Below are positions 1 to 11,083 of a DNA stretch of 64,000 nt, piece by piece. Below the pieces are notes generated by a model that was given only the letters and a program-made list of their open reading frames with translations, made no database searches and was not told the DNA's origin. Origin of the DNA: Filobasidium wieringae (taxonomy: Eukaryota; Basidiomycota; Tremellomycetes; Filobasidiales; Filobasidiaceae); contig BCIV01000003.1 of the NCBI GenBank assembly GCA_001600055.1, forward strand, positions 997,162 through 1,061,161, given 5' to 3'. The position numbers and the translations under genes were made by a program. How positions within the stretch are numbered: position 1 is the first letter of the stretch; each line of letters begins with the position of its first letter.

Positions 1-2042
1 TATCTCCTCAGGTTCATCCAACACCACTCCTGCTCCCCCTCGACTGATCAGATCCTCATAATGCCCTCGAACGGTTTCGAGTGTACGTGATTCCTCAATA
101 TACTGAGCCGATAGTTCTGTAGCCTCTACTGAAGACGTGCACTGGTAGAGCAGAGTGATCGATCGCGCATCGTCTTCGCACAATAGCATCACGCCGTTCA
201 CATCTTCCTCTCGAGGCACGAGGCGATTGCGGTTGAGATACCGAGCATTACCGTAATCTATAAGATATCCGATTATCTCGCCCGTTGTTGGATGCTCGAT
301 CCACATGATGTTTCCTGCGTTGATATCACGGTAGTGTATGCCTTTGCTGGAAGCATACCACAACGATTCGAAGACACCCTTCATTACCCGAGTCCAGTTT
401 CGGATGCCAAATCCCTCGGGTATCGTTGGCAATCGTTTACCGAGTGGGCCCAACATGGCCATCGCGGTGAGACGAAGCTTGTGTGTGGGCAGGCTGAGAC
501 CCTTGCTCTGGTAATGATATTCTTGCGTCTCTATAGGTCGGTCGATCAATTCTTGAATAAGTCCACCAGCTTTCGGCAGGCAAGCAATGACGCGTGGGTC
601 TACGTGATCTTGTGCTGTCGGTACTTCGGCTGAGCGAAGGTTGACCATTCCTGGAGACTCAGCTCCGTGGAGGTACTCGAGCATCTCGTTCTCGTGCCAC
701 ATTAAATGCTCGGACAGCCAAAGAGCTTTAACGACAACCCATTGGGCGTCAATCTCTTTGTCTAATGTTGCCTTGGCTGCGTATGCGGCGGTACGGGGGG
801 CAGACAAGCCTGGTCGGACATCCAACCAGGAAGGCTTTTCAGACCATCTCCAGCGCTGAGGTTTCTTGCTGCCGCGGCGCGGATAGGTAGTGAACCTCTC
901 TGCATGCGGCTGCCACCTTTGGGGACCGGTCCGGAGAGGCGAAAGTAGATATGCGATGATACTAACAATTCCACGGGCATGATCAGGATCCCCTACTTCG
1001 AAGAGTCGAGAGGAAGCAAATGCAAGCGCGTCCATCCGCCAGAAGCGCAGGTACGGACCTGAGAGAGTGATGGTGTCTGTCATTCCTGTCATGGGATGGT
1101 TCCGAACAAGAAGGCTCTAAAACACCAGGATGACGCGGAAACGGCTCAGCCAAGACTGCATTGACCCGGAGATGGGTCGCTTACCTGGTAGTAAAGAGAT
1201 CTCGGGATGGTATTCTCAGCAGCGGTGGAGTGTGATGACTTCATATCGGTTCTACCTAGAAGCCTGACTTCCGCCGCAAGCCAAACATGTCGCCAGTTTT
1301 TGACATCAGGAATATCCTCGTTGAAATCGAATATTTGTAGGTCCGGTTTAACGGGATTCCCATCCAGCGTCCAATCTCCTCCCTGCCCGTCATGAAAGAC
1401 CAGGGAATCATTACGTTCAAGCTTTTTGTCCCCAAATACTAGACGAGGTCTGCGCCCAGTTCCATGGATGATATTCCCAGTTTGATCAACAAGGATACAA
1501 AACTTTTGTGTGTATATGTTTTCCTTGGGATTGAGTTCCGCTCTTCGCCTGTATGCGGCCAGTTCCGGGGACTGCTCTTGCCAGAAAGCCACAGCTTCTT
1601 CGAATTTCCTCTTATCGCTTGGTTTATATTGGAGATCTATGAAATCGGGCCTAAACCTGCCTCGACTTTCGCCCCAGACTTTCTTGGCAAGTTCTATAGC
1701 ATAAGACGAGCCTTTGTTCGAGACCGGATCCTGTCCCAAACTTTGCCAACTGTCTGATCGGACGCGATGTGTAGTTGTGCTAAGCTCAGCTTGAGGTTGG
1801 TTTGCGAGCGGACCAGCGATTGAAGAGAATTCGATACCTGTGAGCACGCTAGCAACTTTGAGCCGAGCCTCAGGGGAAGAAGTCGCTTTCCACCGGGTCT
1901 GAAGGAGATCGCAAATCTCTATATCTTCACCAGAGCCGCGAACATCCCGGTCTATCTCCCCCCTTATCTGATTCAGTTCAAAGCTTGCGATAGGCACGTA
2001 AGTAATCGTATGGTCCTGATTACGAGGTGATACCCTTTTCAT
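1..2042 (-). CDS. FunK1-type fungal protein kinase, 3' end beyond window
   Basis: Two exons are visible, 2042-1185 and 1116 to the left edge, joined by a 68-nt phase-0 GTAAGC...TTTTAG intron. The first 286 residues are a charged N-terminal region. The second exon holds the kinase fold: VVVKALW supplies the ATP-binding lysine, HENEMLEYL the helix-C glutamate, HYRDINAGNIMW (about residue 546) the catalytic loop and LIDYGNAR the DFG-like metal site. This order and the GNI/IDYG wording are typical of the fungal FunK1 family (Pkinase_fungal). The usual catalytic-loop His appears as Tyr (YRD) and DFG as DYG, both tolerated in active kinases. FunK1 kinases are expanded in basidiomycetes and mostly uncharacterised; substrate and pathway cannot be inferred. 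The C-terminal end is missing because the window stops. The start is the first Met of the open frame. Confidence 0.8.
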
Positions 2043-2605
2043 TTTGTTGTAGTCTATAGGTGACGTTGGTCTTGACGTGATGCTGCATTACCAGACTGCC
2101 GAAAGGACAAGTGCTGTGGAGCACTCTTGATGGTCACTTCGGTCCAGTGAGACTTTGCAGCTAGCAAATCGAAGAAAGTATATGTATGACACAGGATCTT
2201 GAAGCGGATTGCGGACTTGAGGGACTACTGTCTCGGTTCCGTTTCCGTTTAAAAGCAATCTCATTCAAAGCTTACCTTGCTTGTAGTCTGAGGATGGTAG
2301 AACCGCGGCTTGACGTTTACGGGTCGGCGATCGAAAATCTAGGATTGAGCTCCGAAGCTAACAACCAATTATATCTAAGGTATTCTGCACTCTGCACTAT
2401 CTGCACTCCAACACCGGCGGACATCTCCTCTAGCGCTGTTTCCGCTTTCTCGCGCGTACACATCAGCTTAGCCTATATCTAGCTTTCTCCTGATATATCT
2501 ACGTCTCTGTCTCTCCGCGCCCCGTCACCCCCGCATACACTTCAAATGGTCCAATTTCGATTGGCATCAACCTTTCCAAATTCATACAACTCTCATGCCT
2601 CGCTT
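2043..2605. other. intergenic region between FunK1 kinase and aldo-keto reductase
   Basis: This stretch lies upstream of the kinase and downstream of the reductase, both on the minus strand. It should hold the kinase promoter and the reductase 3' UTR. The short open frames here (for example 2186-2482) show no splice-supported or family-like protein. Confidence 0.5.
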
Positions 2606-3804
2606 TCAGTGTCCGACGAAGGACATCTGGGCTTCGTTATACCTAGCTCCTTCAGGCTTTCCACTCTCGATCAACTGTCTAATCTCCTTCAACTCCACCT
2701 CGTCCAAGTCTACCTTGCTGGCTCCGCAGTTCTCCTGCAACCTCTCCTCATTCCGGGTTCCAGGGATTGGTACAGCACCCTGAGCAATGACCCAAGCGAG
2801 CGCCAGCTGGCCGGAAGTACATCCCTTCTTCTCCGCCAGTCCTTGGAAGGCTTTGACAAGTTTCATGTTGGAGTCCAGAACGTCAGGGGCGAATCGAGGG
2901 ATCGTCTTCCTGATATCCCCTTCCTTGAATTGATCCGCAGAGTTGAACGATCCTGTGAGGATTCCTTTCCCCAGGGGTGAGTAGGCGATGATAGTGACTC
3001 CCAACTCCCTGGCGGTCGAGATGAGTCCGCTTTGTTCGTGATCGGTGAACCAGGGGGAATATTCGATCTGAAGGGCATCGATCTTGGCGACTATTACCCA
3101 ATCCGACTGTGATTCAGCTTCGTCGTATCGAGCCCACCTCACACTAGAATCACTCACTCGAGCAAGCTTTTCTCAACGTCTCGACCCCACACTCGCTTAA
3201 CCCGATATACCTACACTTTCCCTCTTTCCTCATCTGATCCAAAGTCCCCACCGACTCCTCTAGATCCCTGCCAGGCTCGATCCTGTGCAAATAATAGAGA
3301 TCCGGTTTCGTCCCCAAGCGAGAAATGCTATCGTCGATGTACTCTTTGATATGCTCTGCGGAATTGTTTACTCCGAAGCCTTCTCCCGTCTCCTTGTTGA
3401 ACTAAAGGGGAAATCGCAATCACGACCGGTGGAATTCAGTCTTGCCCATTCGGTTTCCTCATCCACATCAAGGAAACGAAACTAACAGCGATCCCGCATT
3501 TACTAGCCAAAAACACCTTCTCCCTCGCACCTGGGGTCTTCTCGAAGAATTCCCGGATCATTCGTTCGTTATGCCCAGCCCCATAGATGGCCGCTGTGTC
3601 CCAGAACGTGCATCCGAGCTCGACGGCTCTCTGAAGGGTCGGGATGGCTTGCGCTGTAGGTGTCTGAGGACCGTAACTCATCGAGAAACCCATCAGGCTG
3701 CAAGAAGGGGTCAGGAAAGAAGGATAAGGTGGAAACGAAGGAAGAGCTTACCCGTAGCCAGGAACAGAGACTTGGGTGTCGGAGAAGGGTAGAGTAGCAA
3801 CCAT
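2606..3804 (-). CDS. aldo-keto reductase (AKR, YakC-like)
   Basis: Four exons (3804-3752, 3697-3487, 3401-3158, 3090-2606) give 330 residues, the usual AKR length. All introns close in phase. The barrel's catalytic tetrad is visible: Asp and Tyr in WDTAAIYG, Lys in LASKCG and His in YYLHRIEPG. The NADPH-binding C-terminal part reads [13 protein letters not shown]. The opening ([15 protein letters not shown]) and LQIEYSPW are typical of the AKR13/YakC group of NADP-dependent cytosolic reductases of aldehydes and ketones. The substrate is not predictable. It shares a 1 kb divergent upstream region with the PEBP gene. Confidence 0.93.
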
Positions 3805-4831
3805 GTCGGGCGTGTGGCTTATGGATTTCTTGCGATTTGCTTGTGCTTGAAAACCAACTAGGACGCAACAAGTCGACTTGAGCTTCGTTGCTCGTATTCA
3901 TATATACAAGAACGAGGTGGAGTGTCTTCGACACCTGACCTCCACCATCCGGTCTTGACCACCTCCACCCCTGCTCGGATGCATATCCACACAAGCATCG
4001 TGATTTCCTCGTTTTCCGCGTTATTTTCCTCCCGGTCTGAGAGGTATCTGATTTCCGGGAGAATTCAGAACCCCTGGATCTGGTACTCCCGAGAGCGAGG
4101 TGTAGCGAGATGATAGGATCCGCCGATATCAGCTTTGCCGAATCTTCGGTCGAACGACGGGTGAGGTTCCGCCGAACGCCGTATGACAAGTGCGGGGTCG
4201 CGCTGGATTCGGGGATGGCAGCAGAGAGTAGCGGAGGCTGCTACGTCTCATGCAAGAGATCAAGAGACCTTCAGACATGGATAGAGCGGTAAAGTCGCGA
4301 GTGCTCTGTCATTCCTGGTGTAGAAGGGCTTGCTTGGGCACACACACATTGGTCTTCTCGAATGCAGATAGCCCCCGGGATGGAGAACCGCGATCGATTG
4401 GACAGTTGACATTGCCTCTCGAGTACCTTTGGTAGGTAAGACAAGCCCGGATTGTGATAGCAGGCAGCCATATAGAATGATCGACTCCTATACCTGGTTG
4501 CGACAGTGTAGACAGTACTACAGTAGTGGTAGCTGTAGTGGAAATTCCATGTCACAAGGATGAAACCACAGCTGACTGAACGAATGAGCTTTGATGACGT
4601 GTCAGCTGTCCTTGCTGCTTATTTAGCGCGCACAGAATAAACAGGTTGCGTCAGACTGCCTTTGGATCTGAACGTCGATCATTCGCCGTCACATGGAGCG
4701 AGAGCATATATATCGTCCACCATCCCACCAGCCGCCATGGTCGGTCCATCCTCACTATCACAACGCTATACCTCTCCCCATTCTCTCCTCCACCTGAGCT
4801 CGACAACCCAGACACACAACTCACCGCCACA
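3805..4831. promoter_or_regulatory. divergent promoter region, reductase / PEBP gene
   Basis: About 1 kb separates two divergent start codons. No reading frame here is supported by splice signals or family motifs. It is inferred to carry both promoters and 5' UTRs; I recognise no specific regulatory site. Confidence 0.45.
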
Positions 4832-5662
4832 ATGACTTCGACTCCCAAACCTCCTGCTGCCCAACTGATCCCGCTCATCTCCATCCTAGAGCAAGACCAG
4901 ATCATCCCCCAGATACTAGCCCAGCCACCAACCCTTCGCGGTAAACTCTCGATCGCTTATCCCGCACATACCATTTGTATGGGGGAGACGGTGGAGAGGA
5001 ACGTCACGTTACCGACCCCTACGGTTCACTACGAGCCATTCAATGGGAAGGAAGGGCTGAGTAAGGAAGACAAGTATACATTGTGAGTATCGGTCTTGCT
5101 CCCTTTATCGCCCGTAGTTGATGATGACTGATCGTCGTTCCTGCTCCACTCTCAGAATCATGGTCGATCCCGATCTCCTCCAACCAAACGATACCGTCTC
5201 CGGTCAAGTGCGACATTGGTTACAGCCTAATATGACTTTTGATCCTGCTACGATCGATAACAAGGGGACGATGGTCGGAAGACAAACGGATGGGCCTATC
5301 ACAGAGTACCTGGAATGTGCTCCTGGACCTCCTGGACAGTGAGTTTTCAATCTACCTACATGTATAACCTGAACCCTGAATCGAGCTGATGAATCGTGAC
5401 ATTCAGCAAACATCGATACATCTTCATCCTCGCCATTCAGTCCCCTAATTCTCCCCCTGACCCATCCGATTACCCATCCTCTACGAAATCCCACGAGGAT
5501 GTGAAAGATCGAGCAGGTTTCAACGCGGACGATTATATCAGAGAAAAGGGGATGGAGGTGGTTGGGGTCACTTTCATGAAGGTCGGACCTAATTTGAGTA
5601 GTATGGTCGAGAATGCAAAGTTGAGCGGGGAGGCGATCGTCAATAAGGTTATGGGAAAGTGA
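4832..5662 (+). CDS. phosphatidylethanolamine-binding protein family (PEBP, Tfs1-like)
   Basis: Three exons (4832-5082, 5156-5338, 5407-5662) encode 229 residues. The two PEBP signature segments are present: MVDPDLLQPND corresponds to the DPDAP anion-site region, and PPGQHKHRYIFILAIQ to the conserved GxHRYxFxLY strand. Fungal PEBP proteins include the carboxypeptidase Y inhibitor Tfs1 and Raf-kinase-inhibitor-like regulators; they are cytosolic and bind phospholipid head groups. The short Ser/Pro-rich insert after that strand (SPPDPSDYPSS) is typical of fungal members. Introns interrupt in phase 2 at both positions. The gene converges with HEM25, 234 bp apart. Confidence 0.92.
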
Positions 5663-5896
5663 GGAGCGCCAAGAGATAAAGGTTGAACGATTCAAATGTA
5701 CAAATTACGAAATTTACGATCAAACGAGGCTGACTAGCACAAGCATCTCAAGAGTGAAAGCTCTTCTTCACAAACCCGCGAACATCATTCAGGTTATCTC
5801 CAACTTCAATTCAAGGTGAGATGAAATGTGTATAATTCTTCTTTTATGGGAAGAGTACCTTCTAATGCATACAGCCCTCCCTTCTTGATATTCATA

Positions 5897-7394
5897 TCAA
5901 ACCAGCTTCTTGTCCCTCAACGCTAACAACAGCCCCTCATAAACCGTCCATCCTATAGCACTCGACGCCGCTTTCCTCGTTATCCGCAGTGTCGATCCGG
6001 CGAAGAATCCTTTAATCGCTCGTTCCTATCGTTTTTGGCCAAAGAAGAGTCAGGAAATCTGATCCAAAAAGCGCCAAAGTTCATAACGCTTACGGTCCAG
6101 ATTGACCGAATGGCCGCTCTAATCGTTGGATTCGATTTTGGTAATACCTGCATTCTCGTCTGCAATACCATAAAACACCCCGGATCAGCTTATGATGGAT
6201 CACTTTAAGTGTAAAGTTCGGCGCAACATACCTTGACACAATCCGCTGGACTTGTTACTAGTGTTGCCAGGGTAGCGGCAGACATCCCGGAGACGGTATG
6301 TATCACTGCATTAGGGACTTCTAAACCCGATTTCGCCGTGCTCCGACCTAAGGAAACGCACCACAATAAATTAGCTCAAGGATCGGAAACGAAACATAGG
6401 TTCGGAAGTTTGAGACTTGCTGAAAATATCCTTGCCCTCCTCGTAAAAAGCCATGTAGATCCCTGCATAGGGCGCGTCCCGGGCCGCAGTCGCGGTGAAA
6501 CCCTGAAATAACCCTCTGAATCCATCGGCAGCTAAAAGGTGTCGGAAGGATTGTACCATCGAACTAGTGGGATATAAGCCTGACTGAAGGATCAATGCAT
6601 ATTGTATGAGCTAGAGTAATATCTGGGGGAAAATTAGGGGCAGGACCGACTCACTTCATAACGACTTTTCAAGACCGTTATTGGATTCAGAACGAACCCT
6701 ACGCTCGTTCGTGCTACAGCTCCAGCGATGATATTCCCCTGAGTTGTCAGTTTTGGTAGAGTTGAAGCGGAAGATCGAGTGCCTTTATTTGAGCTTGAAG
6801 TGATGAGAGGGGGAGGAAGGACAGTTCCAGTCGAGATTTCCGGAGAGGAGGCGGGTGAAGGGGAGGGTATATGGTGTGTGACATTGGATATCGGTTGGTT
6901 TATGAGTGATATGCTCGTCGAACTTGAGCTTGGTTGGGAGAAGAAACCGGTTTGCGATAAAGCATAGCGAACCTCGGAGAGGAGGTAGAAATAGACTGCA
7001 GCTCCGGGTCCATTTCTACGGTATCGAGCGAACGTTCATACTTTTAGACAATTGAAAACCGTCGCTTTTAGAATTGCAGCTCACCGTGCTATTGTCGGCA
7101 CTGTTCCTTTCCATAAACCTCTCCATCCTTCTTCCTGTATGACTAGCCTTACAGTCGGGAAGATTTCTCTGTTGTAGCCCCGATCGTTAGCTAAGAATAA
7201 GGATTATGTATGTCAATACATGTCGAAGCTTACCTGCCCTTCCCCTTGATTCCTTTGCTAATTACACCTGCTTGTTCCCCTTGTTGTAATCTGGTTTTTA
7301 TCAGATCGAGCGGTTGTAATGCGATCGCGCATGCGAGGCCTGATAGACCGCCCGATGCCAGGTGTTGGTAAGGTTTATTCTCTCGTTTTGACAT
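5897..7394 (-). CDS. HEM25: mitochondrial glycine carrier (SLC25A38/Hem25 family)
   Basis: Seven exons (7394-7234, 7168-7085, 7015-6655, 6583-6421, 6347-6232, 6159-6094, 6025-5897) give 359 residues. Three mitochondrial-carrier repeats are seen, each with its Px[DE]xx[KR]-type motif: PLDLIKTR, a divergent PITVLKSRYE, and PADCVKTRM. The opening HLASGGLSGLACAIALQPLD and the VLKSRYESGLYPTSS segment match the Hem25/SLC25A38 subfamily, which imports glycine for the first step of heme synthesis. A Ser/Pro-rich loop of about 60 residues in repeat two makes it longer than the usual 300 residues. The fourth intron uses a GC donor (GCAAGT at 6420-6415, minus strand) and a CTTAG acceptor; no GT donor nearby restores the frame. 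It is divergent from the EST1-like gene. Confidence 0.92.
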
Positions 7395-7766
7395 GAATAT
7401 CGTATCCAACCACTTCCCGTACTATGTTTGGGGAACTCGTAGCTAAATGAGAAGCGTCTAGTCGCATCGATGAACCTGTGATTTGTTATAAATGTTGAAC
7501 ATGACGAGGTCGATCTTTCAGATTTGCTTCCGACGATTCGAAAGACCCCGGCTGCCGCTGAGCAATGCAATTCTGGAGTATTCTCATCTGCAATCTTTCC
7601 TGTTCACTGTCTGCCCTTCCTCTCTTCAACGAGGGGACCCGCCTTCCCTCGTCAGCCAGATCTTGTCAAGAGCAGTCTATACCCCTTCTTCACCAGGCGA
7701 TGCGTCAGGTGTAGGCTTGACTAGAGCTCTAGAAGTCACAACCTATCACGCTCCGAGTTATTCACC
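7395..7766. promoter_or_regulatory. divergent promoter region, HEM25 / EST1-like gene
   Basis: There are 372 bp between two divergent start codons. No supported coding sequence is seen; open frames on either strand lack motifs and fitting splice sites. Confidence 0.45.
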
Positions 7767-10700
7767 ATGGCTACTATCGCTTCAGAAAACAGGCAGGCAC
7801 CTCGATCAAGACGTCCCATCAGCAGTTCTAGGACAGCGCCGATGTCCAGTTCTCGCCATGCTGTCCCCGAGACCCCGAAGACGGCATCTGAGCTGATGAA
7901 GTCAGTATCCCTCTACCTCGGCTAGTCTACATCTTGACTTATAATCCCTTTGTCATACAGAGAGGCTAAAAGTCAAGCCAAATTGATGGATCAGCTGCTG
8001 AGGGTGAAGGAGCCCTGGGATAGGGATGTCGAGAACCTGAGGAATCGGTCCGTCATAACTGCTTCCTTGATTCCAGGTCGTATCTCCTCTTACTTACTGT
8101 GATGGGACGCACAGTATCCGATCGTTACACAAGACCATCCACTTCTCCCATCCCACATCATCCAGCTCTCAATCTATCGATTATCTATGGATCTATACAA
8201 CTCACATCATAATCGTACAATACCGAGCGCTCATCTCAAGTCTGGATAAGAAGCTAGCTCAGCAGAATCAAGGCCGCCGAACAGGAGGAACCGATGTTAC
8301 GGGCCCTGTGGAGATCCGCAAGATTCTGACTCGGTTCAGATCGTTCTTGTGTTCCGAGCAGACGTTTTATCGATCGTTGATCACTTCTTTTGTCGAGACC
8401 TTCGATCTGACAAAGACAGCGGAACAGGGGGAAACTCCCGATGTCCAGGCTTACCTTGAGGTTCTCGGGATCCCTGTCTCTTCACGAGAAGAAGACTCCT
8501 TGAATCCTTCCATTTATGCGGCTCAGCAGTTATCCCATGATGAATCCCTCAAGAAGATCGGATTGGTACACAAAGCGCTTGTCTGTCTAGGAGACTTGGA
8601 GCGGTATAAGGAACAATACGGTTCTGAGCGGGATAAGATGTTTGGACAGAGTGGGAGGCAGGGAAGGAAAGGTCAGAAGGGCACAAAGGAGAGTCGAACG
8701 GAAGAGGATGAAACTTTTGGCAAGGCGAAGAAGTATTACGAGGTCGCCAGAGGTTTGTTACCGGAAAATGGTATGTTGTCAGAGAGGGCTTTGGTCTTGC
8801 CATGCATGCTGAATAGCGTATGGAATGTAGGTAATCCTTCCAATCAGATGGCAGTAATAGCGACGAACGCAGGGGACACGTTCACAGCCGTCTATCACTA
8901 TTACCGAGCTCTCGCTTGTCACCAGCCATTCATCACTGCGGAGCAGAACCTGAACAAGATGCTCAAGCGAAGTATGGCGGAATGGAGATCGACTCATCCT
9001 GAAGTACAAGGATTAGATGATGAAGGGAACCTTCGGTTTCCGGATTTAGCTCAAGGCAGCGCTCTGGAATCGTTGAAGAAGGAGGAAGTACTGCTCCAAG
9101 CGATCCTGATTACGGGCGATCCTACTCCGGCTTTTGAGAACCTCGTAGCAGATCATGCTGCTCATCTCGGTCGACTCCTGGCGGATCGGGAGATCCCTGC
9201 AGAAGTGATCGTCAAGACGATCGTCATGAGTATCACGTGCCATTGGACGATTCGTGTGCGAGAACCGAGGGATGCTATGGACGACGAAGACTCGGAAGGG
9301 GCGGCGTTGTGGTACCTGTTCAATATCGCTGGGGTTATGCTCGATGTAGCTGACCAGGAGGTCAAGGATGGGCTCGGTGAGGCTCGAGTAGCGGCTTTGG
9401 ACGAAGAGACCGCAATCGATGAGAGCCAGGCCGATGCGGAGGGTCCGATCTCTTCGATCGATCTCTACCCTCATATTAGTGCTGTTCTACGGCGACTACT
9501 GCCGGCCTTACGTATATTCTCAAAGTGGCTCAAGGCGAATGCCTCTATCCTTGATGAAGACACTTTTGCACAACAGGCGGAGTTCTGGACGACTTATGCA
9601 GCGTTTTGTCGCCACTTGGAGGCCCTGTTCCCTCTGGCCCACCTACCGGAGCTTACAGATCCACTTGAAGAGGACTTTGACATGCGGGGTCTCTCACCGC
9701 TAAAGCGCGGGATGATGGATCGGTCCAATACTAGCAACGATCCAGCAGAGGTTTCTCATACACTTTCAACACGTCAGACGAGCGAAGTACATCCCAATGA
9801 AGAGCAACTCATGAGGATCTCCGACCTTTTGTGCGACGGAAAGCTGGTGGCTGCACAAGCTGTAAGTCGTCAGCAATGCTCGACTTGCTGCTAATACTGA
9901 CTGCTACCTGTCGTGTAGCCCCCTGAATTATGGAACCCTGTCCATCCCAGTTCCTTTGCCAGTCGAGTTGGCGTTCCAGGACCAGCCCAACGCATGGATT
10001 CTGGATCATACAACGATAGGCGAGGAACCGTATCTGCAGCAGACTATCTTCCTCTAATCAGTCATTTGCCAGAGTCTCGTGATGGAGCGCCATATACAGA
10101 GGAGTCAGATGCAGCTTCAATTAGCACGGCGACTGAAGACGATCCAGTCAACCTTGCTATGCGTGCAACTATGGCCGATGGTATGAGTCTCGTGGACGAC
10201 GATGAACGGTTATCCATCGGCGAAGCCGAGGACGACGAAGATGGAGACGAAGAAGAGGTGATCTGGCCGAATCGAAACAGCCGGATGACGACTCAGGTCC
10301 CTGCATTAGACACGTCCGGGTTGGCGACACCTACGTTTGCTGTACAATCCTCCTTCGCACCTCCACCTCAGAGTTCTGCACGAGCCCAGGATTTATTACA
10401 TAGTCTGATGACGGGCAGTCCCGCTCAAAAGCCTATAAACCAGATGCCAAGTCCTTCTGGAAATAATCCGAACGGATCGCCGTATTCCAACGCTGCGTCC
10501 CCCATGCTGTTCGGAGGCGGGGGTCTCCCTTCTGGTGGATCCATCTGGACTAGGGGCATCAACGAGCCTGACGGCGCCTTTGAGCGGTCACAATCCGGTT
10601 CTGGGTTCGCTCGAGCGGGCTCAGTGACCACTCTGCATGGCTTGCAGGGTTGGAACTCGGGTGGTGAATCCCAGCAGACACTGATACCACCCCTGAGAAC

Positions 10701-10785
10701 CGTGAATGACGCTCAAGCTGGCCCTGGCCTCAACGGATCTGCTTCCAACAGCTCGAGCAATCGCACTCGCTCGCCTTTTGCGTAA
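7767..10785 (+). CDS. EST1/SMG7-like protein (14-3-3-like TPR, EST1 DNA/RNA-binding domain)
   Basis: Four exons (7767-7900, 7961-8047, 8115-9861, 9919-10785) encode 944 residues. The N-terminal half contains the EST1-type 14-3-3-like helical region (LWIYTTHIIIVQYRALISS), followed by the diagnostic segment GNPSNQMAVIATNAGD and VYHYYRALACHQPF, typical of Est1/SMG5/SMG6/SMG7 proteins. The C-terminal quarter is acidic, then Ser/Asn/Pro-rich and looks disordered. No PIN nuclease domain is visible, so it resembles EST1/SMG7 rather than SMG6. Such proteins act in nonsense-mediated decay or telomerase recruitment; sequence alone does not decide between them. It converges with the kinase gene, with 298 bp between the stops. 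Confidence 0.87.
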
Positions 10786-11083
10786 CGACCTTGATATCTC
10801 TGAACCATACCCATGTCCCTGATAAGAAGGATCCGATGATACCGAATGCAAGGATATGGATACATAATGAATTATAAGCCTAAAATTCTATATAGCTACA
10901 GTACTCTGTCCACTACCTCAAATGCGATTGTAAACACCTGGAATGTCGGCGGAACCTATCAGAAACCATTGGACCCATCAGGACCCGCCTAACGGCCATT
11001 TCAACTTCAGACCATCCAGCCCTGTACATTTGCCGTGGTTAGCTTCTTATTTCGAATGGTCCAGCGAGACAAGGCTTTTACTA

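Noticed and set aside
2186..2980. Plus-strand frames between and over the FunK1 and reductase genes
   Set aside because: They overlap the well-supported reductase exons antisense or have no motif; no splice continuity.
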